Notes: generated by a model not told the origin, from the letters alone. A DNA stretch of 64,000 bases from Iamia majanohamensis (GCF_028532485.1 NZ_CP116942.1:4154001-4218000); one strand, 5' to 3'; positions 49,029 to 57,564 are shown, counted from the stretch's first letter. Made by a program: numbers and translations.

Positions 49029-49664
49029 GTGCCCGGTCCGACGCGCATCCTCCTCGTCCGCCACGGGGAGTCCACGTGGAACGCCGACGGCCGTTGGCAG
49101 GGTCAGGCCGACCCGCCCCTCACCGCGCGGGGCCGGGCCCAGGCCCGGGCCGCAGCGGCCGCGCTGCCGCCCGTCGACCGGGTCGTGGCCTCCGACCTCC
49201 GCCGGGCCCACGCCACCGCCGTGCTCCTCGCCGGGGACCGCCCGGTGGAGGTCGACGTCGGCCTCCGCGAGCGCGACGCCGGCGCCTTCTCGGGCCTGCG
49301 CCGCCGGGAGATCCACGAGCGCCACCCGGGCCTGCTGCCCGACGACCCGGCCCGCGCCCCCGGCACCGAGGGCGACGGCCTGGTCCCGCCCCCGGGGTGG
49401 GAGCCCGACGAGGAGCTGGGGCGCCGAGCCTGGGCCGCCCTCGACCGGCTGGTCGCCGCCCTGGGCGGGGCCGGCACCGGCCTGGCCGTGAGCCACAGCG
49501 GCCTCATCTACGCCCTGGAGACCGACCTGGGCGCCCCGCGGGAGCGGATCGCCAACCTCGGCGGGCGGTGGTTCGTCCACGACGGCGACCGGTGGTCGCT
49601 CGGCGCCCGGCTGCACCTGCTCGCCCCCGACGAGGAGACCGCCACCCCCCGCGACCAGCTGTAG
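49029..49664 (+). CDS. histidine phosphatase family protein
   Basis: Phosphatase or mutase of 211 aa with the RHG motif LLVRHGESTWNADGRWQGQADPPLT at residue 8. The second catalytic His is in GLAVSHSGLIYALE near residue 156, and the Glu in ERDAGAFSGL near residue 82. It resembles broad phosphatases of the phosphoglycerate mutase family (for example GpgP or cofactor-dependent PGM-like). Substrate is not evident. Start GTG 49029 fits the leaderless box upstream. It is divergent from the MoaD-CdsA fusion and convergent with the zinc finger gene. Confidence 0.87.
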   Translation: MPGPTRILLVRHGESTWNADGRWQGQADPPLTARGRAQARAAAAALPPVDRVVASDLRRAHATAVLLAGDRPVEVDVGLRERDAGAFSGLRRREIHERHPGLLPDDPARAPGTEGDGLVPPPGWEPDEELGRRAWAALDRLVAALGGAGTGLAVSHSGLIYALETDLGAPRERIANLGGRWFVHDGDRWSLGARLHLLAPDEETATPRDQL

Positions 49665-49684
49665 CGGCCGCCCGCCCGCGGCCG
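49665..49684. terminator. hairpin between convergent phosphatase and zinc finger genes
   Basis: A 7-bp stem CGGCCGC/GCGGCCG with a 6-base loop begins directly after the TAG stop of the phosphatase gene. Confidence 0.6.
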
Positions 49685-49696
49685 GCCCCGGTGCGG

Positions 49697-49960
49697 TCAG
49701 GCCCCGTGGGTGGCGCAGGCCCGCCGGGTGGGGTCGGCGGCGAGGTCGTCGTCGGGCAGCGCCGCGCCGCAGGTGGCACAGGTGCCGTAGGTCCCGGCGT
49801 CGAGGCGCTCGAGGGCCGCCTCCACCGCGCCGAGGTCGTCGCGCACCGCGTCGAGGTCGACGGCGGCGGGTCCGGCGGTCTCCGGGGTCCCCGGGGCCTC
49901 GCCCGACGGAGGGGCGACAGGGGGCGGCGTCGCCGCGGCCGGGGTGGGGTCGACGTCCAC
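49697..49960 (-). CDS. DksA/TraR-type zinc finger protein
   Basis: Short protein of 87 aa. The C-terminal half has the DksA-like pattern ALERLDAGTYGTCATCGAALPDDDL then RRACATHGA, a C-x2-C...C-x2-H finger in which the last Cys is His. The N-terminal 35 residues are Pro/Ala-rich and disordered. The coiled-coil tip of true DksA is short here, so an RNA polymerase role is uncertain. Start GTG 49960 has a TAGGGT box seven bases upstream. Confidence 0.78.
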   Translation of the reverse strand: MDVDPTPAAATPPPVAPPSGEAPGTPETAGPAAVDLDAVRDDLGAVEAALERLDAGTYGTCATCGAALPDDDLAADPTRRACATHGA

Positions 49961-49967
49961 GGGGGTC

Positions 49968-49973
49968 ACCCTA
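49968..49973 (-). promoter_or_regulatory. leaderless -10 box of the zinc finger gene
   Basis: TAGGGT on the minus strand, seven bases before the GTG at 49960. Confidence 0.6.
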
Positions 49974-49983
49974 GGCCCGGGCG

Positions 49984-51258
49984 TCAGGAGGCGGCCCGGC
50001 GCCGGGCCCGGCGCCGGTGGCGACGACGTGGGCGGGCCGGGCGGCGGTCGATGCCGCCGGCCGCCGCCCGACGCCGGGCCAGGGCGGCCACCCCCCCGCC
50101 GGCGAGGACGACCGCGGCACCGCCGCCCACCCACATCGGGGTGGCGGGCCAGTCGGTGCCCGACGAGGGGCTCCCGACCGCGGGGGCCGCGCCTGCGGCC
50201 TGCTCGTCGTCGGCCGGGACGGCCGCCGAGGAGGGCGTCGGGGCGTCGGCCGCGCCGGTGGTGCTGGTGGCGGGGGCGGTGGTCGGCGCCGCGGTGGTCG
50301 ACGGTGCGGTGGTGGTCGGGGTGCCGCCGCCGGTGAGGCCGGCGGGCACGGGGGGCAGCACGTCGTCGGTGACGTCGCCCACCGACGAGAGGACGAAGCC
50401 GGCGTCGAGGAGGGCGGCGGCCTCGGCGTACCGGGCCGGGGACTGCATCACCACCGCGATCAGGGTGCGCCCGTCGCGCTCGGCCGCCCCCACGAAGATG
50501 CTCCCGGCCGCGTCGGTCGCGCCCGTCTTGAGCCCGATGGCGCCCTCGTAGGCGTCGAGGAACAGGTTCAGGTTGTTGACGAAGTGGGGCTCGCCGTCGC
50601 CGCCCACCCACTCGTGGCGGGGGGTGCGGGAGATGGCGGCCAGCTCGGGGTCGGCCAGGTAGGCGCGGGCCGCGATGGCGAGGTCGCGGGCGCTCAGCCG
50701 GTTGCCGCCGCTCACCGACCGGAAGTCGTCGAAGCCGGCCGGGTCGCGGACGACGGGGTCGTCCTCCATGCCGAGGGTGTCGACGAGCGCGGCGGCCCGG
50801 TCGCCGAAGCCGGACATGCTGCCCCCGCCCGCGGCCTGCCCGAGGGCCCAGGCCGCGTCGTTGCAGGAGCAAAGCATGGCCGCGTAGAGGAGGTCCTCCA
50901 CCCGCCAGAGGCTGCCGGCCTGGAGGCCCAGCCGGTGGGGCTCGGCGAGGGTCGCGGTCTGGGAGATGGCGATCTCCTCGTCGAGCTCGAGCTGCTGGCG
51001 CACGAGCAGGGACGTGAGGATCTTGGTGGTGCTGGCGGGGAGCATGGGCGCCCGCTCGTTGCGCGCCGACACCACCTCGCCGGTGTCGGCGTCGACCACG
51101 ATCGACGAGGCCGGCGGGTCCACGGGGCCGGTGGTGACGATGGGGCTGTCGGGGGGCGGCGGCGGCTCTTGGGCGCCCGCCGGGAGCGCGCCGAGGAGGG
51201 CGCCCAGCAGGAGCGCGAGGCCGAGGAGGGGCAGGGACCGCCGCATCACGGGTCCCAT
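49984..51258 (-). CDS. dacA: D-alanyl-D-alanine carboxypeptidase (PBP5-type)
   Basis: Exported S11-family enzyme that trims peptidoglycan side chains, 424 aa. After a signal peptide (residues about 5-29) come the three catalytic motifs: SxxK in PASTTKILTSLL near residue 74, SxN in LCSCNDAAWALG near residue 130 and KTG in GLKTGATDAAGS near residue 243. The C-terminus has a Thr/Ala/Pro linker, one membrane helix (PMWVGGGAAVVLAGGGVAAL) and a basic tail, so it is anchored to the membrane by helix rather than amphipathic tail. Start is ATG 51258 or ATG 51246; neither has a strong ribosome binding site. Confidence 0.92.
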   Translation of the reverse strand: MGPVMRRSLPLLGLALLLGALLGALPAGAQEPPPPPDSPIVTTGPVDPPASSIVVDADTGEVVSARNERAPMLPASTTKILTSLLVRQQLELDEEIAISQTATLAEPHRLGLQAGSLWRVEDLLYAAMLCSCNDAAWALGQAAGGGSMSGFGDRAAALVDTLGMEDDPVVRDPAGFDDFRSVSGGNRLSARDLAIAARAYLADPELAAISRTPRHEWVGGDGEPHFVNNLNLFLDAYEGAIGLKTGATDAAGSIFVGAAERDGRTLIAVVMQSPARYAEAAALLDAGFVLSSVGDVTDDVLPPVPAGLTGGGTPTTTAPSTTAAPTTAPATSTTGAADAPTPSSAAVPADDEQAAGAAPAVGSPSSGTDWPATPMWVGGGAAVVLAGGGVAALARRRAAAGGIDRRPARPRRRHRRRARRRAAS

Positions 51259-51307
51259 GGTGGCCGGGCCGACCCCCCGAGGGGAAGGCGGCCCGGGGCG
51301 ACCCGGG

Positions 51308-52075
51308 TCAGTGGTCGAGGACCCGGGCGAGGAACTCCCGCGTCCGGGGTTCGCGGGGCTCGGAGAGCACCTGCGCGGGCGGGCCCTCCTCGCAGACCAC
51401 GCCCTCGTCCATGAAGACCACCCGATCGGCCACCTCCCGGGCGAAGGCCATCTCGTGGGTGACCACCAGCATGGTCATGCCCCGACGGGCGAGGTCGCGC
51501 ATGACCTCGAGCACGTCGCCGACCAGCTCGGGGTCGAGGGCGCTGGTGGGCTCGTCGAAGAGCATGATGTCGGGGTCCATGGCCAGGGCCCGGGCGATGG
51601 CCACCCGCTGCTGCTGGCCGCCGCTCAGCTGCGACGGGTAGGCGTCGGCCCGCTCGGCCAGGCCCACGTCGGCCAGGCAGCGCCGGCCCACCTCGTCGGC
51701 CTCCGCCGCGCTCCGGCCCAGCACCTTGCGCGGGGCCAGGGTGACGTTGCCGAGGGCGGTGCGGTGGGGGAACAGGTTGAACTGCTGGAACACCATGCCC
51801 ATGTGGGCCCGGGCCTCGTCGAGCTCGCAGTCGGGGTCGGTGAGGTCCACGCCGTCGACCACCACCTGCCCCGAGGTGGGGTCCTCCAGGCGGTTCACGC
51901 ACCGCAGGAGGGTCGACTTGCCGGACCCGGACGCGCCGATGATGCACACGACCTGGCCCGGCTCGACGTCGAGGCTGATCCCCCGCAGCACCTCGTGGGC
52001 GCCGAAGGACTTGTGCAGGTCGATGATGCGCACCCACCCCGAGGACACGGCCGGCGCCCCCGCCTCGCCGGTCAC
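51308..52075 (-). CDS. polar amino acid ABC transporter ATP-binding protein
   Basis: ATPase of 255 aa, GlnQ type. Walker A is [21 protein letters not shown] near residue 44, the Q-loop FQQFNLFPH, the ABC signature [16 protein letters not shown] near residue 150, Walker [15 protein letters not shown] near residue 168 and the switch His in VVTHEM. Its start GTG 52075 overlaps the permease stop by four bases. With the permease and binding protein it forms a full importer for a polar amino acid, possibly glutamine, glutamate or similar. Confidence 0.93.
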   Translation of the reverse strand: MTGEAGAPAVSSGWVRIIDLHKSFGAHEVLRGISLDVEPGQVVCIIGASGSGKSTLLRCVNRLEDPTSGQVVVDGVDLTDPDCELDEARAHMGMVFQQFNLFPHRTALGNVTLAPRKVLGRSAAEADEVGRRCLADVGLAERADAYPSQLSGGQQQRVAIARALAMDPDIMLFDEPTSALDPELVGDVLEVMRDLARRGMTMLVVTHEMAFAREVADRVVFMDEGVVCEEGPPAQVLSEPREPRTREFLARVLDH

Positions 52076-52962
52076 CGGGCCCGCCGCTGGCGTCGCTCGA
52101 GCCGGGAGATGAGCTGGGTGAACGGGATGGTGATGAGCACGTAGATGACGCCCACGAAGATGAGCGGGGTCATGTTGAACGTGTCCGACACCCCGTCGCG
52201 CCCGAACTTGGTGAGCTCCTTGGTGTCGATGGTGGTGCCGAGCACAGAGAGCAGGGCCGTGTCCTTCAGCAGCAGGATCATCTCGTTGGCCAGGGGCGGC
52301 ACGATGATGCGGAACGCCTGGGGGATCACGACGAAGATCGTCGTCTGGGTCGGGCTCATCCCGAGCGAGCGGGCCGCCTCGGTCTGGCCCTTGGGCACCG
52401 CCTGGAGCCCGGCCCGGATGGTCTCGGACATGTAGGCCCCGGCCACCAGGCCGAGGGCGAGGATCCCCGCGCCCGAGAGCGTGGCCACCCCCGGGATCTC
52501 GACGTCGGGCACGCTCAGGTCGAGGGCGATGGGCAGGGCGTAGCCCACGATGATGATGGTGAGCAGGGCCGGGAGGCCGCGGAACAGCTCGACGTAGACC
52601 CGGGCGTAGGCCCGCAGGAGCCAGACCGAGGAGAGCCGGGCGAGGGCCGAGACCAGTCCCAGCACCAGCCCGAGGGCGAAGGACAGCAGGGTGTAGAGGA
52701 CCGTGTTCTTGGCCGCGATGGTGAGGACGTCGGGGAGCTGCTCCCCGGCGATCTCGACGTCGAAGAGGTTGTCGAGGACCCGGTCCCAGTCGGTCAGGAC
52801 GAGGAGGAGGACGACCAGCACGATGCCGGCCGCCCAGCCCACGACCTGGGTGGCCAGGCGCCGCTGGGTGGGGGTCAGGGCGTGGGCCCGCCCCCCCGGT
52901 CGGGGGGTGGCGGGCCCCTCGACCCCCTCGGCGGCGGGGGTCGGGGGCGGGGCGTCGCTCAC
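52072..52962 (-). CDS. polar amino acid ABC transporter permease
   Basis: His/Glu/Gln/Arg-type permease of 296 aa. The permease family motif [20 protein letters not shown] and the EAA loop [50 protein letters not shown] near residue 183 are present. About five or six helices are predicted, and the first 30 residues are a Pro/Gly-rich cytoplasmic extension. The start is 52962, 13 bases after the binding-protein stop. Only one permease gene is visible, so the channel is likely a homodimer. Confidence 0.92.
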   Translation of the reverse strand: MSDAPPPTPAAEGVEGPATPRPGGRAHALTPTQRRLATQVVGWAAGIVLVVLLLVLTDWDRVLDNLFDVEIAGEQLPDVLTIAAKNTVLYTLLSFALGLVLGLVSALARLSSVWLLRAYARVYVELFRGLPALLTIIIVGYALPIALDLSVPDVEIPGVATLSGAGILALGLVAGAYMSETIRAGLQAVPKGQTEAARSLGMSPTQTTIFVVIPQAFRIIVPPLANEMILLLKDTALLSVLGTTIDTKELTKFGRDGVSDTFNMTPLIFVGVIYVLITIPFTQLISRLERRQRRAR

Positions 52963-52975
52963 CGGGTCGGCCCCC

Positions 52976-53809
52976 CTACTTGGGCGCCGAGCCGAAGTAC
53001 TCCTCGTAGAGGTCGTCGTAGTCGCCCGAGTCCCGGACGCTGCCGAGGCCGTCGTTCAGCGCCTGGAGGAGCTCGTCGTTGCCCTTCTGGACGGCGAAGC
53101 CGTAGGCCTCCTCGGTGGGGTACTCCTCGACCACGTCGACCGACTCGTCCTGGGTGGCCCGGTAGGCGTTCACCGGGAAGTCCTGGAGGATGGCGTCCAC
53201 GTCGCCCGACTCGAGGGCGGCGAACAGGGCGTCGGCGCCGTCGAAGCCCTTGACCTCGGCCCCCGGCGGGGCGTTGTCCTCGGCGTAGGTCTGGCCCGTG
53301 GTGCCGGACTGGACGCCGATGCTCTGGCCGTCGAGGTCGTCGAGGCCGGCGATGTCGCTGTCGGTCTTGACCAGGAGGCTCTGCTCGGCGTCGAAGTAGC
53401 TGTCGGTGAAGTCGACCTGCTCGGACCGCTCGTCGGTGATGGTGACCGCCGAGGCGACCACGTCGCAGGTGCCGGCCTCGAGGTTGCCGAGGATGCCGTC
53501 GAAGTCGACGTCGGTGACGGCGAGCTCGAGCTCCGAGGTGCCGGCGATGGCGGACATGAGGTCGATGTCGAAGCCGGTGTAGCCGCTCGGGCCGTCGCCG
53601 CCCTCGAACTCGAAGGGCTCGTAGGGCACGTCGGAGCAGACCGTGAGGGTGCCCTCCTCGATGGTGGGCGGGGCGTCGCCGGTGGCCTCCGGCGTGTCAC
53701 CCCCACCCGAGGACGTGGAGTCGGAGTCGTCGTCGGAGCACGCCCCGAGGGCGAGCACCGAGGCGGCGAGGACGACGGCGGCGAGGCGGATGGGCCGGGC
53801 GGAGGGCAA
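52976..53809 (-). CDS. amino acid ABC transporter substrate-binding lipoprotein
   Basis: Family 3 solute-binding protein of 277 aa. Signal peptide and lipobox LGAC end near residue 24, then an Asp/Ser-rich linker. Domain motifs: GTLTVCSDVPYEPFEFEG near residue 52, GYTGFDIDLMSAIA and the hinge DGILGNLEAGTCDVVASAVTITDERSEQVDFTDSYFDAEQSLLV. Start TTG 53809 was used because no ATG or GTG precedes the signal peptide. A TACGCT box lies about 57 bases upstream, leaving a short leader. It is the first gene of the importer operon. Confidence 0.92.
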   Translation of the reverse strand: MPSARPIRLAAVVLAASVLALGACSDDDSDSTSSGGGDTPEATGDAPPTIEEGTLTVCSDVPYEPFEFEGGDGPSGYTGFDIDLMSAIAGTSELELAVTDVDFDGILGNLEAGTCDVVASAVTITDERSEQVDFTDSYFDAEQSLLVKTDSDIAGLDDLDGQSIGVQSGTTGQTYAEDNAPPGAEVKGFDGADALFAALESGDVDAILQDFPVNAYRATQDESVDVVEEYPTEEAYGFAVQKGNDELLQALNDGLGSVRDSGDYDDLYEEYFGSAPK

Positions 53810-53865
53810 GGTGGGGGACCCCGTGGTGTGCGGGCCCCGGGCGGGTTCCCGGGGGCGGTGCGGGG

Positions 53866-53871
53866 AGCGTA
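53866..53871 (-). promoter_or_regulatory. probable -10 box of the amino acid importer operon
   Basis: TACGCT on the minus strand, about 57 bases before the TTG start at 53809. Confidence 0.35.
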
Positions 53872-53967
53872 GCGGTGGTCGGGCGGGGCCACCCCGGGCC
53901 CGACAGCCGCCCGTCAGCCCGACGACCCCCGCCGTTCACATGTGCTGCGAGCGGCGGTGGTGGCGAT

Positions 53968-54068
53968 CGCCAGGCGCCCGGGAGGGTGGCCGTTCCCCGG
54001 GCACCCCGCCAGGACCCGGGAAGCTGCGGTGTCGGCGGTCGCCAGGCGCCCGGGATGGCTGCCGTTTC
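53968..54068. repeat. three degenerate interspersed repeats
   Basis: Three units start with CGCCAGG(C/A): 53968-53996, 54007-54030 and 54040-54068, spaced 39 and 33 bases. Units one and three share CGCCAGGCGCCCGGGA then GGNNGCCGTTCC-like sequence; unit two diverges in its second half. Spacing is too irregular and sequence too variable for CRISPR. They lie in the non-coding gap between the importer promoter and the DUF5709 gene. Confidence 0.6.
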
Positions 54069-54098
54069 CGGGAGGGGCGGGGCGGGCAGCACCGGGGC

Positions 54099-54488
54099 AT
54101 GGCCAGCGACCAGCCCGGAGAGCCTCTCGACGACGACCGCACCAGCGGCGCGCCCTACCCGCCGGAGCACCCCCTGGGGGCCGACGCCTACGGCACCACC
54201 GCGGCCGAGGAGGCCGCGGGCGAGCCCCTCACCGAGCGGGTGTCGCGGGAGGAGCCCGACGAGGTGCCCCCGGAGGACGAGGCGCCCGAGCTGGTGGCCC
54301 CCGACGAGGGGGTGCGGGCCGACTCCGAGGAGGCCGAGGTGGCCGCCGCGGTCACCGAGGACGAGGCGACCCTGGCCGAGGGCGACCCGCTGGCCGGTGA
54401 TCCCTCAACCCGCGACGTGGTCCAGGAGCGCGAGGGCGCGACCCCGGCGGAGGAGGCCGCGGTCCGGGTGGAGGACGAGCCCGGCTGA
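54099..54488 (+). CDS. DUF5709-family acidic protein
   Basis: Hydrophilic, acidic protein of 129 aa without membrane segments. The pattern PEHPLGADAYGTTAAEEAAGEPLTERVSREEPDE, then LVAPDEGVRADSEEAEVAAAVTEDEATLAEGDP and SAEEAA-like PAEEAAVRVEDEPG, matches actinobacterial DUF5709 proteins of unknown function. The start ATG 54099 has GGAGGGG about 22 bases upstream, too far to be decisive. It is likely disordered in solution. Confidence 0.75.
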   Translation: MASDQPGEPLDDDRTSGAPYPPEHPLGADAYGTTAAEEAAGEPLTERVSREEPDEVPPEDEAPELVAPDEGVRADSEEAEVAAAVTEDEATLAEGDPLAGDPSTRDVVQEREGATPAEEAAVRVEDEPG

Positions 54489-54552
54489 GCCCCGGCGGCC
54501 CACCCACGCCCCGCCGGGCGTGGGCCCCGAGGCACGCGGCCGTCGTCGCTCG

Positions 54553-54558
54553 TAGGCT
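54553..54558 (+). promoter_or_regulatory. leaderless -10 box of the SRPBCC gene
   Basis: TAGGCT, six bases before the ATG at 54565. Confidence 0.6.
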
Positions 54559-54564
54559 CGCCCC

Positions 54565-55044
54565 ATGTCCGACGACGAGATCCCCGACGGTGTCACCATC
54601 GAGATGGACCGCGACACGGTGTCGGCCACGGCCGCCGTCGACGCGCCCCCGGCCGAGGTGTTCGACTACGTGCGGCGCCCGGCCAACCACCTCGCCATCA
54701 GCGGCGACGAGAGCGTGCAGGGCACCACCATCGGCCCCGAGGTGCTCTCCGAGGGCGACCGCTTCGGGATGCGCATGAAGATGTACGGGCTCCCCTACCG
54801 GGTCACCTCCAAGGTGGTGGAGTTCCAGCAGGGCACCCGCATCGCCTGGTGCCACTTCGGCGGCCACCGCTGGCGGTGGGAGGTGGAGGACGCCCCCGGT
54901 GGCGGCTCGAAGGTGACCGAGACCTTCGACCTGTCGACGGCCAAGCTCCCCGCCGCCATCCGCCTCATGGGCTACCCCAAGGGCCACCGGCCCAACGTGG
55001 CCCGCTCCGTGGCCAACGTGGCCGCCCACTTCGCCGACGGCTGA
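54565..55044 (+). CDS. SRPBCC-family protein
   Basis: Protein of 159 aa with a START/SRPBCC-like fold that makes a hydrophobic ligand cavity. Segments: VSATAAVDAPPAEVFDYVRRPANHLAISGDESV near residue 17, YRVTSKVVEFQQGTRIAWCHFGGHRWRWEVED near residue 78 and GGSKVTETFDLSTAKLPA. Such proteins bind or modify lipids and polyketides, but no substrate can be inferred. Start ATG 54565 lies six bases after TAGGCT. It is convergent with tauD. Confidence 0.82.
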   Translation: MSDDEIPDGVTIEMDRDTVSATAAVDAPPAEVFDYVRRPANHLAISGDESVQGTTIGPEVLSEGDRFGMRMKMYGLPYRVTSKVVEFQQGTRIAWCHFGGHRWRWEVEDAPGGGSKVTETFDLSTAKLPAAIRLMGYPKGHRPNVARSVANVAAHFADG

Positions 55045-55068
55045 GACCGCCGCCCGGCTGGCGCGGCC

Positions 55069-55968
55069 TCAGACCCCGACGGGCACGTCGCCGGCGATGC
55101 TGATGCGGTCCATGACGCGGGGCTGGGGGTGGTAGTCGCTGGATGCGTAGTGCTGCGTGGCCCGGTTGTCCCAGAAGGCGACCGCGCCCGGGCTCCAGCG
55201 GAACCGGCACTGGTGCTCGGGCCGGGCCACCTCGGTGCACAGCCGCCGCAGCAGGTCGTCGCTCTCGTCGGGCTCCATGCCCACGACGTGGGAGGTGAAG
55301 ATCGGGTTGACGAAGATCGAGCGGCGCCCGGTCTCGGGGTGGACCCGCACGACCGGGTGCTCCACCGGCGGGAAGGCCGGGGACAGCTGCTCCACCGCCT
55401 CCCGCGGCATGCCCCGCCCGAAGGTGTGGCGCCAGTCGTGGACGGCGACGAGGGAGGCGATCTCCGCCTGCAGCTCCTCGGGGAGGGCGTCGTGGGCCGA
55501 CGCCGTGTCCGACCAGAGGGTGTCGCCCCCGAGGGGCGGCACCTCGACGGCCCGCAGGACCGCCCCGAACGAGGGGCGGACGTGCCAGGTGATGTCGGTG
55601 TGCCACTCGTTCTCGAAGCCGGGGGCGTCGGCGCCCTTGGCCAGGGTGACGACGTCGTCCGCGGTCTGGCCCGGGTTGACGTACTTGTAGAAGGGGTGCT
55701 GCTCGACCTCACCCCAGCGGAGGGCGAAGTCGCGCTGCTGGTCGCGGGTGAGGTCCTGGTCGCGGAAGAACAGCACCTTCCACTCCAGCAGGGCCCGGCG
55801 CAGCTCGGACTGGAGCTCGTCGTCGATGGGACCGCCCAGGTCGACGCCGTCGACCTCGGCGCCGATCGTGGGCGACAGGGGGGCGAGGTCGAAGCGGTCG
55901 TAGGGGCGGGGCGCGGTGCCGGCCGGCAGGCGGTCGGCGACGCGGGGGCCGACGTCGATGGTGAGCAC
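55069..55968 (-). CDS. TauD/TfdA-family 2-oxoglutarate-dependent dioxygenase
   Basis: Non-haem iron dioxygenase of 299 aa. Fe ligands are the HxD in NEWHTDITWH near residue 120 and the distal His in NRATQHYASSDYHPQPRVMDRISI near residue 272; the 2-oxoglutarate Arg is in the same segment. LEWKVLFFRDQDLTRDQQRDFALRWGEVEQHPF near residue 63 matches the taurine/alpha-ketoglutarate family. The substrate (taurine, sulfonate, phenoxyacid or other) is unknown; no sulfonate transporter adjoins. It lies 14 bases after the tetR stop, so it is in the same operon and probably the regulated target. Confidence 0.9.
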   Translation of the reverse strand: MLTIDVGPRVADRLPAGTAPRPYDRFDLAPLSPTIGAEVDGVDLGGPIDDELQSELRRALLEWKVLFFRDQDLTRDQQRDFALRWGEVEQHPFYKYVNPGQTADDVVTLAKGADAPGFENEWHTDITWHVRPSFGAVLRAVEVPPLGGDTLWSDTASAHDALPEELQAEIASLVAVHDWRHTFGRGMPREAVEQLSPAFPPVEHPVVRVHPETGRRSIFVNPIFTSHVVGMEPDESDDLLRRLCTEVARPEHQCRFRWSPGAVAFWDNRATQHYASSDYHPQPRVMDRISIAGDVPVGV

Positions 55969-55982
55969 GGGGACCTCCGGGG

Positions 55983-56606
55983 TCAGGGGTGGGGGGCGGG
56001 GACGGCGGGGGCCGTCGACGGGGCGGTCAGGGCACCGAGGCAGACGTCGACCAGGTCGGCGACCTCGACGTCGAGCGGCAGGCGGGCGGGCCGGGACTCG
56101 GCCGCCGCCAGCGACCCGACGGCGAGGAGGGTCACCTGGCCGACGCGGCGGCTGCGGAGGGGCGGGGGGACGTCGTGGAGGACGGCCACGAGGCCGTCGA
56201 CCACCGCCCGGTAGCTGCGGCCCTCGACCCGCCGGGCCACGACCTCGGCCAGCGTCGGGTCGGAGGAGGCCTGCAGGAGGAAGCGGGCCCAGCGGCTGCC
56301 GGGGCGGCCGAGGGTGTGCTCGGCCAGGGGCACGACGAGGGCCTCGACCAGGCCCCGATCCGTGGGACCCGACGGGTCCTCGTCGAGGGCGGCGAGGATC
56401 TCGGCCCGGCGCTCGTTGACCGGGGCCATGCGGGCGGCGACGACGGCCTCGATCAGGCCCTCGCGCGAGCCGAAGTGGTACTGCGCGGCGGACTTGTTGC
56501 GCTGCCCGGCCGCGGCCTGGACGGCCCGCAGCGACATGGCCCCGAGGCCCCCCTCGGCGACGAGGCGCTCGGCGGCGTCGACCATCTGGGTCCGGGCGTC
56601 GGGCAC
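55983..56606 (-). CDS. TetR-family transcriptional regulator
   Basis: Repressor of 207 aa. The N-terminal helix-turn-helix reads RTQMVDAAERLVAEGGLGAMSLRAVQAAAGQRNKSAAQYHFGSREGLIEAVVAAR. The C-terminal ligand domain is helical and not diagnostic. Start GTG 56606 (MPDARTQMV) has TACCCT six bases upstream; the frame extends farther but without a better start. Two matched palindromes (56618-56655) overlap and flank that box. It precedes tauD and is divergent from the MOSC gene, both of which it may control. Confidence 0.9.
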   Translation of the reverse strand: MPDARTQMVDAAERLVAEGGLGAMSLRAVQAAAGQRNKSAAQYHFGSREGLIEAVVAARMAPVNERRAEILAALDEDPSGPTDRGLVEALVVPLAEHTLGRPGSRWARFLLQASSDPTLAEVVARRVEGRSYRAVVDGLVAVLHDVPPPLRSRRVGQVTLLAVGSLAAAESRPARLPLDVEVADLVDVCLGALTAPSTAPAVPAPHP

Positions 56607-56612
56607 CGGGCC

Positions 56613-56618
56613 AGGGTA
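56613..56618 (-). promoter_or_regulatory. leaderless -10 box of the tetR-tauD operon
   Basis: TACCCT on the minus strand, six bases before the tetR GTG. The first TetR palindrome touches its upstream edge. Confidence 0.6.
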
Positions 56619-56633
56619 AGGCGGACGCCTCAA
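56618..56633. promoter_or_regulatory. TetR operator 1
   Basis: AAGGCGGACGCCTCAA is an inverted repeat with AGGCG/CGCCT arms and a 2-base centre. It adjoins the tetR -10 box. A sister site lies 22 bases away. Confidence 0.6.
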
Positions 56634-56639
56634 TCGGTC

Positions 56640-56655
56640 AAGGCGCGCGCCTCAA
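56640..56655. promoter_or_regulatory. TetR operator 2
   Basis: AAGGCGCGCGCCTCAA matches operator 1 except for two central bases. Its centre is 22 bases from that of operator 1, two helical turns, and 75 bases from the MOSC start. Confidence 0.6.
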
Positions 56656-56721
56656 CGCAGGGGCGCTCGACAGCGGCGGGGCCCTGGACCACCATCGGCC
56701 CCCACCACCCCGGAGGTCCCC

Positions 56722-57564
56722 GTGCACGTCGCCCAGATCTGGCAGCACCCCGTGAAGTCGATGGTCGGTCGCACCGTCGGCACGGCCGAGGTGGTGCCCA
56801 CCGGCCTGGTCGGCGACCGCACCTGGGCGGTGCGCGACCAGGTCCGGGGTGGCATCCGCGGCGCCAAGCAGCTGGGCGGCCTCATGCGGCTGGCCGCCGT
56901 GCCGGTCGACGGGCCGGGCGGCCACGTGGCCATCACCCTCCCCGACGGCACCACCGTCACCACCGTCGACCCGGGCGCGTCGGCCGCGGTGTCGGCCGCC
57001 ATCGACCACGAGGTCACCCTCGAGCCCCTGGCGCCGCCGGAGGACCTCGACCACTACCGGCGGGGCGAGATGTACCACGACGACCTCATGGACGACCTGC
57101 GGGCCACCTTCGGCCGCGAGCCCGACGAGCCCCTCCCCGACCTGTCCCAGTTCCCGCCCGAGGTCCTCGAGTTCGAGTCGCCGCCCGGCACCTACCACGA
57201 CGTCCACCCCCTCCTGCTGCTGTCGACCTCCGCCCTCGCCGCCCTGGCCGAGGCCCTGCCCGACAGCGACGTCGACGTCCGCCGCTTCCGACCCAGCCTG
57301 GTGGTCGACACCGACGGGGCCCCCGGCCACCCCGAGCGCGACTGGGTGGGTCGCAGCCTGCGGGTGGGCGAGGTCGAGCTGGACGTGGTCGGCGGCTGCC
57401 CCCGCTGCGTCATGGTGACCCGGGCGGTGGGCACCGACGTGCCCGCCGACCGCCGCATCCTCCGCCACGTCGTGTCCGAGCTGGGCCAGGACCTCGGCGT
57501 CTACGCCACCGTGGCCCGACCGGGGCGGATCGCCACCGGCGACCCGGTCACGCTCGGGGGCTGA
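56722..57564 (+). CDS. MOSC-domain protein
   Basis: Protein of 280 aa with MOSC N-terminal beta-barrel (VAQIWQHPVKSMVGRTVGTAEVVPTGLVGDRTWAVRD at residue 3) and MOSC core (DVDVRRFRPSLVVDTDGAPGHPERDWVGRSLRVGEVELDVVGGCPRCVMVTR near residue 180). The conserved Cys of MOSC proteins lies in GGCPRCVM, where two Cys occur. Such proteins carry sulfur or molybdenum cofactor chemistry, for example reduction of N-hydroxylated compounds, often with a ferredoxin-like partner; none is fused here. Start GTG 56722 has GGAGG five bases upstream. It is divergent from tetR. Confidence 0.88.
   Translation: MHVAQIWQHPVKSMVGRTVGTAEVVPTGLVGDRTWAVRDQVRGGIRGAKQLGGLMRLAAVPVDGPGGHVAITLPDGTTVTTVDPGASAAVSAAIDHEVTLEPLAPPEDLDHYRRGEMYHDDLMDDLRATFGREPDEPLPDLSQFPPEVLEFESPPGTYHDVHPLLLLSTSALAALAEALPDSDVDVRRFRPSLVVDTDGAPGHPERDWVGRSLRVGEVELDVVGGCPRCVMVTRAVGTDVPADRRILRHVVSELGQDLGVYATVARPGRIATGDPVTLGG

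Noticed and set aside
51246-51258. Leaderless promoter for dacA
   Set aside because: No TANNNT box lies 6-10 bases before either ATG, so the leaderless rule was not extended to this gene.
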